From: an uncultured Bacteroidales bacterium
GTDB lineage: Bacteria > Bacteroidota > Bacteroidia > Bacteroidales > UBA932
Direction of reading: 5' to 3'
Length of the DNA: 6,456 bases
Assembly: GCA_900317065.1 (NCBI GenBank)
Contig: ONFK01000092.1
Coordinates: 1 to 6,456, forward strand
Under the pieces are notes generated by a model. It ran no database searches, had not been told where the DNA came from, and was given only the letters and a program-made list of their open reading frames with translations. A program made the position numbers and the translations under genes. The first letter of the stretch is position 1. Every line of letters begins with the position of its first letter. Shown piece after piece: positions 1 through 5,974 of the stretch.

Positions 1-213
1 TTCGGGCATCTGGACAGCATCATCGACAATGTGACCGACCTGGTGCTGGACGGCACGAGGGTGTCCTTCAAGTTGACAATGCAGGGTATTCCGGAGCCAT
101 TGAGCTGCAAGGCGACGATTCTGAGAAAGACGGAATTTTCAGAAGACCTGAAAGATTTCCGTCTGGATATGGTAAAATATGACAGACTCTGGACAATTAC
201 AGATTTGCGATGA
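1..213 (+). CDS. C-terminal end of an unidentified protein (5' truncated)
   Basis: An open frame enters from the left edge, begins Phe-Gly-His-Leu-Asp, and ends at TGA 211-213, giving 70 visible residues. The true start lies outside the window; the GTG at 31 is only an internal valine codon. The visible part alternates short polar and hydrophobic stretches, with probable beta strands around VSFKLTMQ, CKATIL and FRLDMVKYDRLWTITDL. The ending, with an aromatic-rich strand closing on W-x-I-x-D-L, recalls the last strand of NTF2-like/SnoaL-like folds. That resemblance is weak and I do not assign a family. No membrane segment is seen. The stop codon overlaps the ATG of addB as ATGA (210-213), so the gene is probably co-transcribed and translationally coupled with addAB. 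It is more AT-rich towards its 3' end than the genes that follow. Real coding is likely because of this junction; the function is unknown. Confidence 0.75.
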   Translation, partial: FGHLDSIIDNVTDLVLDGTRVSFKLTMQGIPEPLSCKATILRKTEFSEDLKDFRLDMVKYDRLWTITDLR

Positions 214-3125
214 CACCATTCCTCAAACAAGTTGCACATCATTACCATCCGGCTCCCGAGATCAGCCGGATGTGTTTTATATTCCCGAACAAGCGCGCGG
301 TGAGTTTCTTCCGCAAATACATGGGAGAAGAGTGCGCCGCGGCTAAAAAGGCGATGATTTCGCCCGAATGCCTTACCATCAACGATTTCTTTGCGCGCAT
401 AGGAGGGCTGCGCCCCGCCGACCGCATGGAATCCCTCGTCACCCTGTACGACTGCTACAGCAAGCTGTACCCGAACGCCGAGACGCTGGACGAGTTCATC
501 TTCTGGGGCGGAGTCCTGCAGAGCGATTTCGCGGAGGTCGACAAGTATCTGGTGAAGGCGGACCACATCTTCAAGAACGTGGCGGAGTTCCGGCAGATGC
601 AGGATGACCTCAGTTATCTGGAGCCGGAGCAGCGCGAGGCGATGGAGAGTTTCCTCGGGCAGTTCAAGGGCAGCGGCGACTACAAGGAAAAGTTCCGCCG
701 CATCTGGGACATACTGCTGCCGCTGTATCATTCTTTCAACGACGCCCTCGCCTCGAAGGGGCTGGCTTCCGAAGGCATGCTATACCGTTCCATTGCCGAC
801 CGTCTTGAAAGCGAGTCTGCGGTGGATGTGCTGGCGGGCAGTTTCCCGGACAGCGAGAAGTTCGTTTTCGTGGGGCTGAATGCGTTGAACGAGTGCGAGA
901 AGAAGGTGCTTCGCAAGATGCGGGATGCGCATCTGGCGGAGTTCTGCTGGGATTTCAGCAGCAAGGAGATCAAGGATCCTGCTAACAGGTCGTCTTTCTT
1001 TCTGGCTCAGAATGTGGCCGAGTTTCCGCAGGCCTTCGGGCTTGATCCGGACGGCCTCCCCCGCCCCGTCGTCAACGTTGTTTCCGTCCCCTCTTCGGTC
1101 GGTCAGACGAAACTGCTGCCGTATATTTTATCCGCGCCGGATCAGGACACACCCTCCTTGACCGCTGCGCAACCGGCATTCGCCGGATGCTCCGCCCCTC
1201 CCATCGCGGGCGATGGGCCCCTCCCTCTAAGCCGAGGGTGGCGTAGGTCTTGGGAGGGTGTTCCTGATCCAGCGCCAATAGATATCAACACCGCAATAGT
1301 TCTGCCGGATGAAGGGCTGCTGCTGAATGTGCTGAATTCGATTCCGCCGCAGATAAAAAATGTCAACGTGACGATGGGCTACCCCATGGGCGACAGCGAA
1401 TTCACTGCACTTATGGACGACATCGCCGCAATGCAGCTTAACGCAAGGGAAAGGAACGGCTCGGTGCAGTTCTACCACAGGCACATCTGGAACATCTTCA
1501 GCAACAGCATACTGCGGAGCATTCTGGATGAAGCGGGAAACGCAATCGTGAAGAAGGTAAGGGAAGAGGCCAGATACTATGTGCCGCAGGAGGCCTTCCG
1601 CGGCAGCGCCATACTCGAACTCATATTCCGTCCGGCGACGGATCCGGGGCAGTACGTGCGCGAATTCCTGCTTGGTCTCGCTCCCCTGCTGAAGCAGCAT
1701 GACGGAATGCAGATGGAACTCGACTTCGCTATGTTCGCCTACAAGGCTGCCACCCGCCTGCAGAGTCTGAACCTGCAGGTACAGCCCCGCACCTGGTGGC
1801 GTCTCTTCGGGCAGCTCGCAGGCCGCGCCAGCGTCCCCTTCGACGGGGAGCCTCTGCTGGGCATGCAGATAATGGGCCCGCTGGAAACGCGCGCCCTGGA
1901 TTTCGAAAATCTCATCATCCTCTCATGCAACGAGGGCACCTTCCCCCGCAGGGCAGTATCCCCTTCGTTCATCCCCGCCGAACTCCGCAAGGGTTTCGGC
2001 CTGCCTACCTATGAATATCAGGACGCCGTCTGGGCCTACTACTTCTACCGCCTCATTCAGCGCGCGCAGAACGTCTGGCTGATCTTCGACTCCCGCACGG
2101 AACTCAGCCGCAGCGGCGAGGAGAGCCGCTACATCCGCCAGATGCAGATGCTCTACGACTTCGACATCCGCCGATATGTGGTGAAGGCCCCCATAAGGGA
2201 GGCGCAGGCGGAAGGGGCCATTCCCAAGACGGACGACGACATCGCGAAGATGCAGGAGGACGGATTCCATCTTTCGGCATCCGCACTGCAGAACTATCTG
2301 GCCTGCCCGGCCAAGTTCTATTTCTCGAAGGTGAAGGAGCTGAAGGCGGCGGACGAGGTGAGCGAAGCGCTGGATGCCGGGATGCTCGGAGACGTCCTCC
2401 ACAAGACGATGCAGACTCTCTACTCCGACCGCAAGGAGATAAGCAGGTCCTACCTCGAAGAACTGCTTGCCGGCAAGGAGCGCATCCGCAGCATCATCGA
2501 GGCGCTGATAATGGAACAGCTGCACACCGACGAGGTCGAGGGCAGGAACCTCATATTCGAGGATCTGATATTGAAATATGCGGAGCAGATACTGCGCACC
2601 GACCTTGCCCTGCTGCAGGAAAAAGGGCTCGCCTCGTTCCGCATCCTGGGCCTCGAACTCAAACGCTACAAGGACATCGGCGGCTTCCATTTCAAGGGGT
2701 TCATCGACCGTCTGGACTCGTTCGAGCGGGGAACGGTGCGCGTAGTGGACTACAAGACGGGCAAGGTTTCCGACCAGGACATCCTGATCGACGACGGCAA
2801 CGCGCAGCAGGTGGTGGACGCCCTGTTCGGCCCCGACAACTCCAAGCGGCCGAAAATCGCCCTGCAGCTCTACCTCTACGACGAATTCCTCGACAGGGAC
2901 CTCCGTGCGGAAGGCAGCGCTCTCGAGAACTGCATCTACCAGACCACAGAGCTCTTCGTGCAGAAGCCCCGGAGCGTGCCGGCGAGTCCTGAATTCCGGC
3001 GCCTGATGAAAGAGCGGGTGGCCCTGCTGCTGGATGAACTGCGCGACAAGGACGTGCCGTGGAACAGGACATCGGACACGAAAACCTGCGAATATTGTGA
3101 CTTCAAAACCATTTGCGGACGATGA
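210..3125 (+). CDS. addB: AddB-type PD-(D/E)XK nuclease, Fe-S cluster subunit of the AddAB double-strand-break repair complex
   Basis: This 971-residue protein is the likely partner of the adjacent AddA in resecting double-strand DNA ends for RecA loading. The N-terminal part (about 1-680) is a degenerate SF1-helicase-like region: it begins with FIFPNKRA (23-30) and has no GxxGxGK[ST] Walker A. A conserved Bacteroidota AddB block follows, with GPLETRALDFENL, NEGTFPRR and QDAVWAYYFYRL. The C-terminal RecB-family nuclease shows SASALQNYLAC (C699), LGDVLHK (H731), FIDRLD (D833), VVDYKTGK (D847, K849) and QLYLY (Q886, Y890). C699 with C960, C963 and C969 (C-x2-C-x5-C at the very end) matches the AddB 4Fe-4S signature. 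The start is ATG 210: the same frame has a stop at 180-182 with no ATG, GTG or TTG between, and ATG overlaps the preceding stop. Residues about 309-356 are an extra stretch encoded by an inserted miniature repeat element; the frame stays open throughout. The nuclease assignment is firm; the AddB name rests on the family pattern and the AddA neighbour. Confidence 0.93.
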   Translation: MTPFLKQVAHHYHPAPEISRMCFIFPNKRAVSFFRKYMGEECAAAKKAMISPECLTINDFFARIGGLRPADRMESLVTLYDCYSKLYPNAETLDEFIFWGGVLQSDFAEVDKYLVKADHIFKNVAEFRQMQDDLSYLEPEQREAMESFLGQFKGSGDYKEKFRRIWDILLPLYHSFNDALASKGLASEGMLYRSIADRLESESAVDVLAGSFPDSEKFVFVGLNALNECEKKVLRKMRDAHLAEFCWDFSSKEIKDPANRSSFFLAQNVAEFPQAFGLDPDGLPRPVVNVVSVPSSVGQTKLLPYILSAPDQDTPSLTAAQPAFAGCSAPPIAGDGPLPLSRGWRRSWEGVPDPAPIDINTAIVLPDEGLLLNVLNSIPPQIKNVNVTMGYPMGDSEFTALMDDIAAMQLNARERNGSVQFYHRHIWNIFSNSILRSILDEAGNAIVKKVREEARYYVPQEAFRGSAILELIFRPATDPGQYVREFLLGLAPLLKQHDGMQMELDFAMFAYKAATRLQSLNLQVQPRTWWRLFGQLAGRASVPFDGEPLLGMQIMGPLETRALDFENLIILSCNEGTFPRRAVSPSFIPAELRKGFGLPTYEYQDAVWAYYFYRLIQRAQNVWLIFDSRTELSRSGEESRYIRQMQMLYDFDIRRYVVKAPIREAQAEGAIPKTDDDIAKMQEDGFHLSASALQNYLACPAKFYFSKVKELKAADEVSEALDAGMLGDVLHKTMQTLYSDRKEISRSYLEELLAGKERIRSIIEALIMEQLHTDEVEGRNLIFEDLILKYAEQILRTDLALLQEKGLASFRILGLELKRYKDIGGFHFKGFIDRLDSFERGTVRVVDYKTGKVSDQDILIDDGNAQQVVDALFGPDNSKRPKIALQLYLYDEFLDRDLRAEGSALENCIYQTTELFVQKPRSVPASPEFRRLMKERVALLLDELRDKDVPWNRTSDTKTCEYCDFKTICGR
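1134..1157 (+). repeat. Left terminal inverted repeat of the addB insertion
   Basis: GGATCAGGACACACCCTCC (1139-1157) pairs with 1253-1270 over 18 of 18 bases if one C (1148) is bulged out. GCGC at 1134-1137 also pairs with GCGC at 1272-1275 after one C/A mismatch, so the palindrome may extend into the presumed target duplication. In the protein this arm reads Ala-Pro-Asp-Gln-Asp-Thr-Pro-Ser. Confidence 0.85.
1139..1271. mobile_element. MITE/REP-like miniature inverted-repeat element inserted in frame in addB
   Basis: The segment is bounded by near-perfect inverted repeats at 1139-1157 and 1253-1270 and carries three internal hairpins, so it is palindromic at several scales and unlike the surrounding coding DNA. 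GCGCC occurs directly outside both ends (1134-1138 and 1272-1276), a candidate 5-bp target duplication; one unpaired A (1271) lies between the right arm and the right GCGCC. Removing one GCGCC copy plus the element (138 bp, 46 codons) restores a smooth protein, Ile-Leu-Ser-Ala-Pro-Ile-Asp-Ile-Asn, leading into the conserved TAIVLPDE strand. The element encodes no protein of its own, so any movement would need a transposase acting in trans. I see only one copy in the window. The composition (CCCTCC/GGAGGG ends, a CTAAGCCGAGGG-type hairpin) resembles short interspersed repeats of gut bacteria from memory, but the family is not identified. Exact ends are uncertain by a few bases. Confidence 0.82.
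1169..1238 (+). repeat. Three consecutive internal hairpins of the inserted element
   Basis: Hairpin 1 (1169-1190): GCA-a-CCGGC, loop ATTC, GCCGG-a-TGC, which is 8 base pairs with one A/A mismatch. Hairpin 2 (1200-1217): CCCATCG, loop CGGG, CGATGGG, 7 perfect pairs. Hairpin 3 (1223-1238): CCCTC, loop TAAGCC, GAGGG, 5 pairs. Enclosed by the terminal inverted repeat, they give a four-arm, cloverleaf-like fold that could form in single-stranded DNA or in the mRNA. The density of stems is much higher than ordinary coding sequence produces by chance. Confidence 0.8.
1253..1275 (+). repeat. Right terminal inverted repeat of the addB insertion
   Basis: GGAGGGTGTTCCTGATCC (1253-1270) is the reverse complement of the left arm apart from the single bulged base. 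It is followed by A 1271 and then GCGCC, the second copy of the candidate target duplication. In the protein it reads Glu-Gly-Val-Pro-Asp-Pro-Ala, partly mirroring the Ala-Pro-Asp of the left arm. Confidence 0.85.
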
Positions 3126-5974
3126 TAAAGATTCTGAAAGCCTCCGCAGGGTCGGGCAAGACATACGCCCTCGCGAAAGAGTATATATCACTGCTCACCG
3201 GCAAATATGCCTACAGGCACATCCTTGCCGTAACCTTCACCAACAAGGCCACGGCCGAGATGAAGGGCCGCATCCTGAAGTTCCTCTCGGAATCGTCCGA
3301 CAAGAACGAACGGGAGATGCTGCGCGACATCCTCCACGACTACAGCGCCTTCGCGGTCAGCACCATCGACAAATTCTTCCAGCAGGCGCTGAAGGCCTTC
3401 GCGAGGGAGATCGGGCAGGTCGCCGACTATCAGATAGATTTGGACAAAGACTCCCTGATCCGCGAAGCCATGGACCGCATCCTCGATTCCCTCACCAGGA
3501 AAGACACGGAAATCCTGGACTGGATGCAGCGCAGCGTGGCTACCGACCTCTCGCAGGGCAAGCGCGTCAACATCGAAGAGAGTCTCTATGAGATGGGCGG
3601 CCGCCTGATGATGCAGGGTGCCGGCTCCACCGATGAGCTCCAGAAGCGTTTCAGCAAGAAGAACCTGCAGGCCATACGCGCGAACTGCGAGCAGATAATC
3701 GGGGACTTCACCGACGAACTCAACGCAGCCGCAAAGGACGTAGTTGTCAGCAAGGCCAATTCCGTAAAACAGCTCGCCCCCTACCTCAAGGGCTTCAAGA
3801 CCTGGGAGATGATCCCCCAGTGCAAGTCCACCCTTATGAAGGAGGCCGACGGCAGCGTTTTCTGCGATCTTCTGTTCGGAGAGCGCTACACCTGGTACTG
3901 CACGGCCTGGCTGCTGCGCGACATGAGCTTCAGCCTCGGGCTCGCCGGGGAATTCTACCGTTCCTACAGGGAACTCCTCAAAGAGAAGAACGTGATGGTG
4001 CTCGACGAATCGAACGTCATCCTCAAGGATATCATAGCCGGCAGCGACGCTCCCTTCGTGTACGAGAAGATGGGAGTGCGCTACGAGAACTTCCTGATAG
4101 ACGAGTTCCAGGACACTTCCAACATTCAGTGGGAGAACTTCCGCCCGCTGCTCAAGGAGAGCGACGCGAACGACCACAAGAACCTGATAGTGGGCGACGT
4201 GAAGCAGAGCATCTACCGCTGGCGCGATTCCGACTGGACCCTGCTGGACCATAAGGTGAACGAGGATTTCCCCCTCGCCAAGGTGGAACTCAAGCAGGAG
4301 AACAGGAGGAGTCTGAAGAATATCGTGAACTTCAACAACGCGTTCTTCGAGTTCGCATCCAGGATTGCAGGGCATCCGGGGCTTTATGCCGACGTCAAGC
4401 AAAAGATCATGACGGACGATGCCCGGGAGGGGCTGGTGCGCGTGAGTTTCTGCGGAAAAGACGAGCAGATTTCCAAGGTCCGGGAGTCCATTGCAGATGC
4501 CGTCTCGGCAGGTGCACGCTACGGTGAAATCACCGTTCTGGTGAGGGCGAATGCCGAAGGCTCCACCATAGCCAACGCCTTGATACAGGACGGGATACCC
4601 GTCGTGTCGGACGATTCCCTGAATCTGAAATCTTCCAAGATTCTCCGCAAACTCACCGGCATCCTCGCCAACCACGAGAATCCGGACGACAAGATAAACA
4701 GCTACCTTGCCCGCACCGAGGCCGTGGAGTTCCCCGACGAATTCCATTCCCTGACCGACCTGTGCGAAGTGCTGCTAAGGCAGCTGCGCGAGAGTTCCCC
4801 GGAAGACTTCGAAGGGGAAACCCTCTACATCCAGGCGTTCATGGACGACCTGCGGGAGTGGTGCGCTTCCAACGGAAACGAACTCCGGGAGTATCTGCAC
4901 CACTGGAACGACGCCAAACTGACGATCAGTTCTCCGGAAGGTACGGACGCCGTGAGGGTCATCACTATCCACAAGTCGAAAGGGCTCGAAGCCCCCTACC
5001 TGATTTTCCCCTATGCACACAAGGTGGATTTCTACAAAGCCGGATGGCAGTGGTGCAGGCTCGACACGGAGGGCACTCCTTTCATTCCGGAGGCGGCAGG
5101 GACCTATCCCGTGCTGCTGAGCGGCTCCGCGGAGAATACTCTCTTTGCTGATGCCCTCCACAAGGAGCAGGACATGCAGAAGGTGGACAATCTGAATGTG
5201 TTCTATGTTGCGCTCACGCGGGCGAAAAAGTGCCTGCACGTGATTGCGCAGGAGCCTTCCAAGAAGTTCAGGGAATCGATGGACGGTGCGCCCGAATACG
5301 GCGATTTTTCGCAGGTGCTCTATAAGTTCTGCGGCGGCATGGACGATTACCGGCTCGGCAGCATGTACGATTTTGCAGCTGCTGCGAAGGAAGAGGCAGA
5401 TGAAAAGGCAGATGCCGGCGCCGAATCCGTGCAGATGGACTTTCCCTACAGCTACCGGTCGATCCCCGTCGGGAACAGGCTGAGGGTGTCGGCCGACGCA
5501 TCCGACTTCTTCGGAGAAGACGGCGCCGTGGGGCCCGCGGCTTCTGCAAGGCGCAACGGGATAGTCCTGCACTCCATACTTTCAGGCGTGCAGGTCGCCG
5601 GCGACCTCCGCGGAGCTGTGGACGAAGCCATATTCGCGGGCAGGCTCAGCCCCGAAGAAGGCGAAGACGCCTTCCGCCTGCTTCAGCAACGCATCGAGGC
5701 GCACAAAGACTGGTTCGCCGAGAAGAGCCTCAACGAGACTTCGGTTTTCGATGCGAACGGCGAAGGCAGGCGTCCGGACAGGGTCATCATCCGTGGGAAC
5801 AATGTGACAGTGATCGACTACAAGTTCGGCGACAGCACCCCGAAGAGCGATGCCCGCTATTCCAAACAGGTGCGAGAGTATATGGACATATTCCGTTCGA
5901 TAGGATATGAGAATGTTTCCGGGTCGGTATGGTACGTTGTTACCGATAAATTGGTAACTTTGCAGTCTGTATGA
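3122..5974 (+). CDS. addA: AddA-type UvrD/RecB-family helicase-nuclease
   Basis: This 950-residue motor subunit of the AddAB complex is an ATP-dependent 3'-5' DNA translocase with its own nuclease domain. SF1 motifs appear in order: Walker A ASAGSGKT (7-14), motif Ia VTFTNKATAEMK, the STIDKFFQ segment, motif II LIDEFQDT (325-332), motif III VGDVKQSIYRWR (357-368), motif IV with NRR (394-396), motif V ITIHKSKGLE (614-623) and motif VI FYVALTRAKK (694-703). A low-complexity Ala/Glu/Asp/Lys linker (about 752-768) separates the helicase from a C-terminal RecB nuclease fold with LHSIL (H817), RPDRV (D886), VIDYKFG (D899, K901) and QVREY (Q916, Y920). All key residues are present, so both activities should be intact. 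ATG 3122 is chosen because it overlaps the addB stop as ATGA and puts Walker A at the extreme N terminus, usual for the family; a TTG at 3113 is less likely. The stop overlaps the alr start. The family is clear; close alternatives are only in naming (UvrD/REP exonuclease, RecB-like). Confidence 0.95.
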   Translation: MIKILKASAGSGKTYALAKEYISLLTGKYAYRHILAVTFTNKATAEMKGRILKFLSESSDKNEREMLRDILHDYSAFAVSTIDKFFQQALKAFAREIGQVADYQIDLDKDSLIREAMDRILDSLTRKDTEILDWMQRSVATDLSQGKRVNIEESLYEMGGRLMMQGAGSTDELQKRFSKKNLQAIRANCEQIIGDFTDELNAAAKDVVVSKANSVKQLAPYLKGFKTWEMIPQCKSTLMKEADGSVFCDLLFGERYTWYCTAWLLRDMSFSLGLAGEFYRSYRELLKEKNVMVLDESNVILKDIIAGSDAPFVYEKMGVRYENFLIDEFQDTSNIQWENFRPLLKESDANDHKNLIVGDVKQSIYRWRDSDWTLLDHKVNEDFPLAKVELKQENRRSLKNIVNFNNAFFEFASRIAGHPGLYADVKQKIMTDDAREGLVRVSFCGKDEQISKVRESIADAVSAGARYGEITVLVRANAEGSTIANALIQDGIPVVSDDSLNLKSSKILRKLTGILANHENPDDKINSYLARTEAVEFPDEFHSLTDLCEVLLRQLRESSPEDFEGETLYIQAFMDDLREWCASNGNELREYLHHWNDAKLTISSPEGTDAVRVITIHKSKGLEAPYLIFPYAHKVDFYKAGWQWCRLDTEGTPFIPEAAGTYPVLLSGSAENTLFADALHKEQDMQKVDNLNVFYVALTRAKKCLHVIAQEPSKKFRESMDGAPEYGDFSQVLYKFCGGMDDYRLGSMYDFAAAAKEEADEKADAGAESVQMDFPYSYRSIPVGNRLRVSADASDFFGEDGAVGPAASARRNGIVLHSILSGVQVAGDLRGAVDEAIFAGRLSPEEGEDAFRLLQQRIEAHKDWFAEKSLNETSVFDANGEGRRPDRVIIRGNNVTVIDYKFGDSTPKSDARYSKQVREYMDIFRSIGYENVSGSVWYVVTDKLVTLQSV
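5939..5962 (+). promoter_or_regulatory. Candidate internal alr promoter (-7 box) overlapping a hairpin
   Basis: TAACTTTG at 5955-5962 matches the Bacteroidota -7 consensus TAnnTTTG exactly and ends 8 bases before the alr ATG. GTTACCGA-TAAA-TTGGTAAC (5939-5958) is an inverted repeat (seven Watson-Crick pairs and one G/T) whose right arm overlaps the -7 box, as an operator or attenuating hairpin might. The region is distinctly more AT-rich than its surroundings although it still encodes the last residues of AddA. There is no well-placed -33 TTTG: the nearest TTG (5937-5939) is only 15 bases upstream of the -7 box. Transcription from here would give an almost leaderless alr message. This is a prediction from consensus only. 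Confidence 0.4.

Noticed and set aside
198..209. TACAGATTTG as a -7 promoter box for addB
   Set aside because: The spacing between TA and TTTG is four bases instead of two, and no -33 box was recognised.
31..213. GTG at 31 as the start of a 60-residue gene
   Set aside because: The same frame is open to the left window edge, so this is more simply the tail of a longer gene.
1139..1271. The structured block as a small RNA gene or intrinsic terminator
   Set aside because: It has no U-tract after the stems, lies in an intact reading frame, and its terminal inverted repeats and candidate target duplication fit an inserted repeat better.
1139..1271. addB as a pseudogene disrupted by the insertion
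   Set aside because: The frame stays open through the element and all C-terminal nuclease and Fe-S residues are intact, so the gene looks functional.
3113..3124. TTG at 3113 as the addA start
   Set aside because: It would add only Met-Arg-Thr ahead of ATG 3122. The ATG overlaps the addB stop exactly as the other two junctions do, and TTG starts are rarer.
1923..3191. 422-codon open frame on the - strand opposite the addB 3' half
   Set aside because: It lies wholly antisense to conserved nuclease motifs, its translation is a Leu/Val/His/Gly-rich mirror of addB codons with no recognisable domain, and GC-rich third positions explain the lack of stops.
3188..4747. 519-codon open frame on the - strand opposite addA
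   Set aside because: It is antisense to the conserved helicase motifs, with a shadow-type composition and no domain; the + strand reading is unambiguous.
5381..5420. Short repeated AGGCAGATG in the addA linker, as a possible tandem repeat
   Set aside because: There are only two copies, 12 bases apart, within an Ala/Glu/Asp/Lys-rich linker; codon bias in a low-complexity stretch explains it.
4775..5572. 265-codon - strand frame opposite the addA 3' half
   Set aside because: It is a shadow of addA for the same reasons; no motif and no plausible start context.
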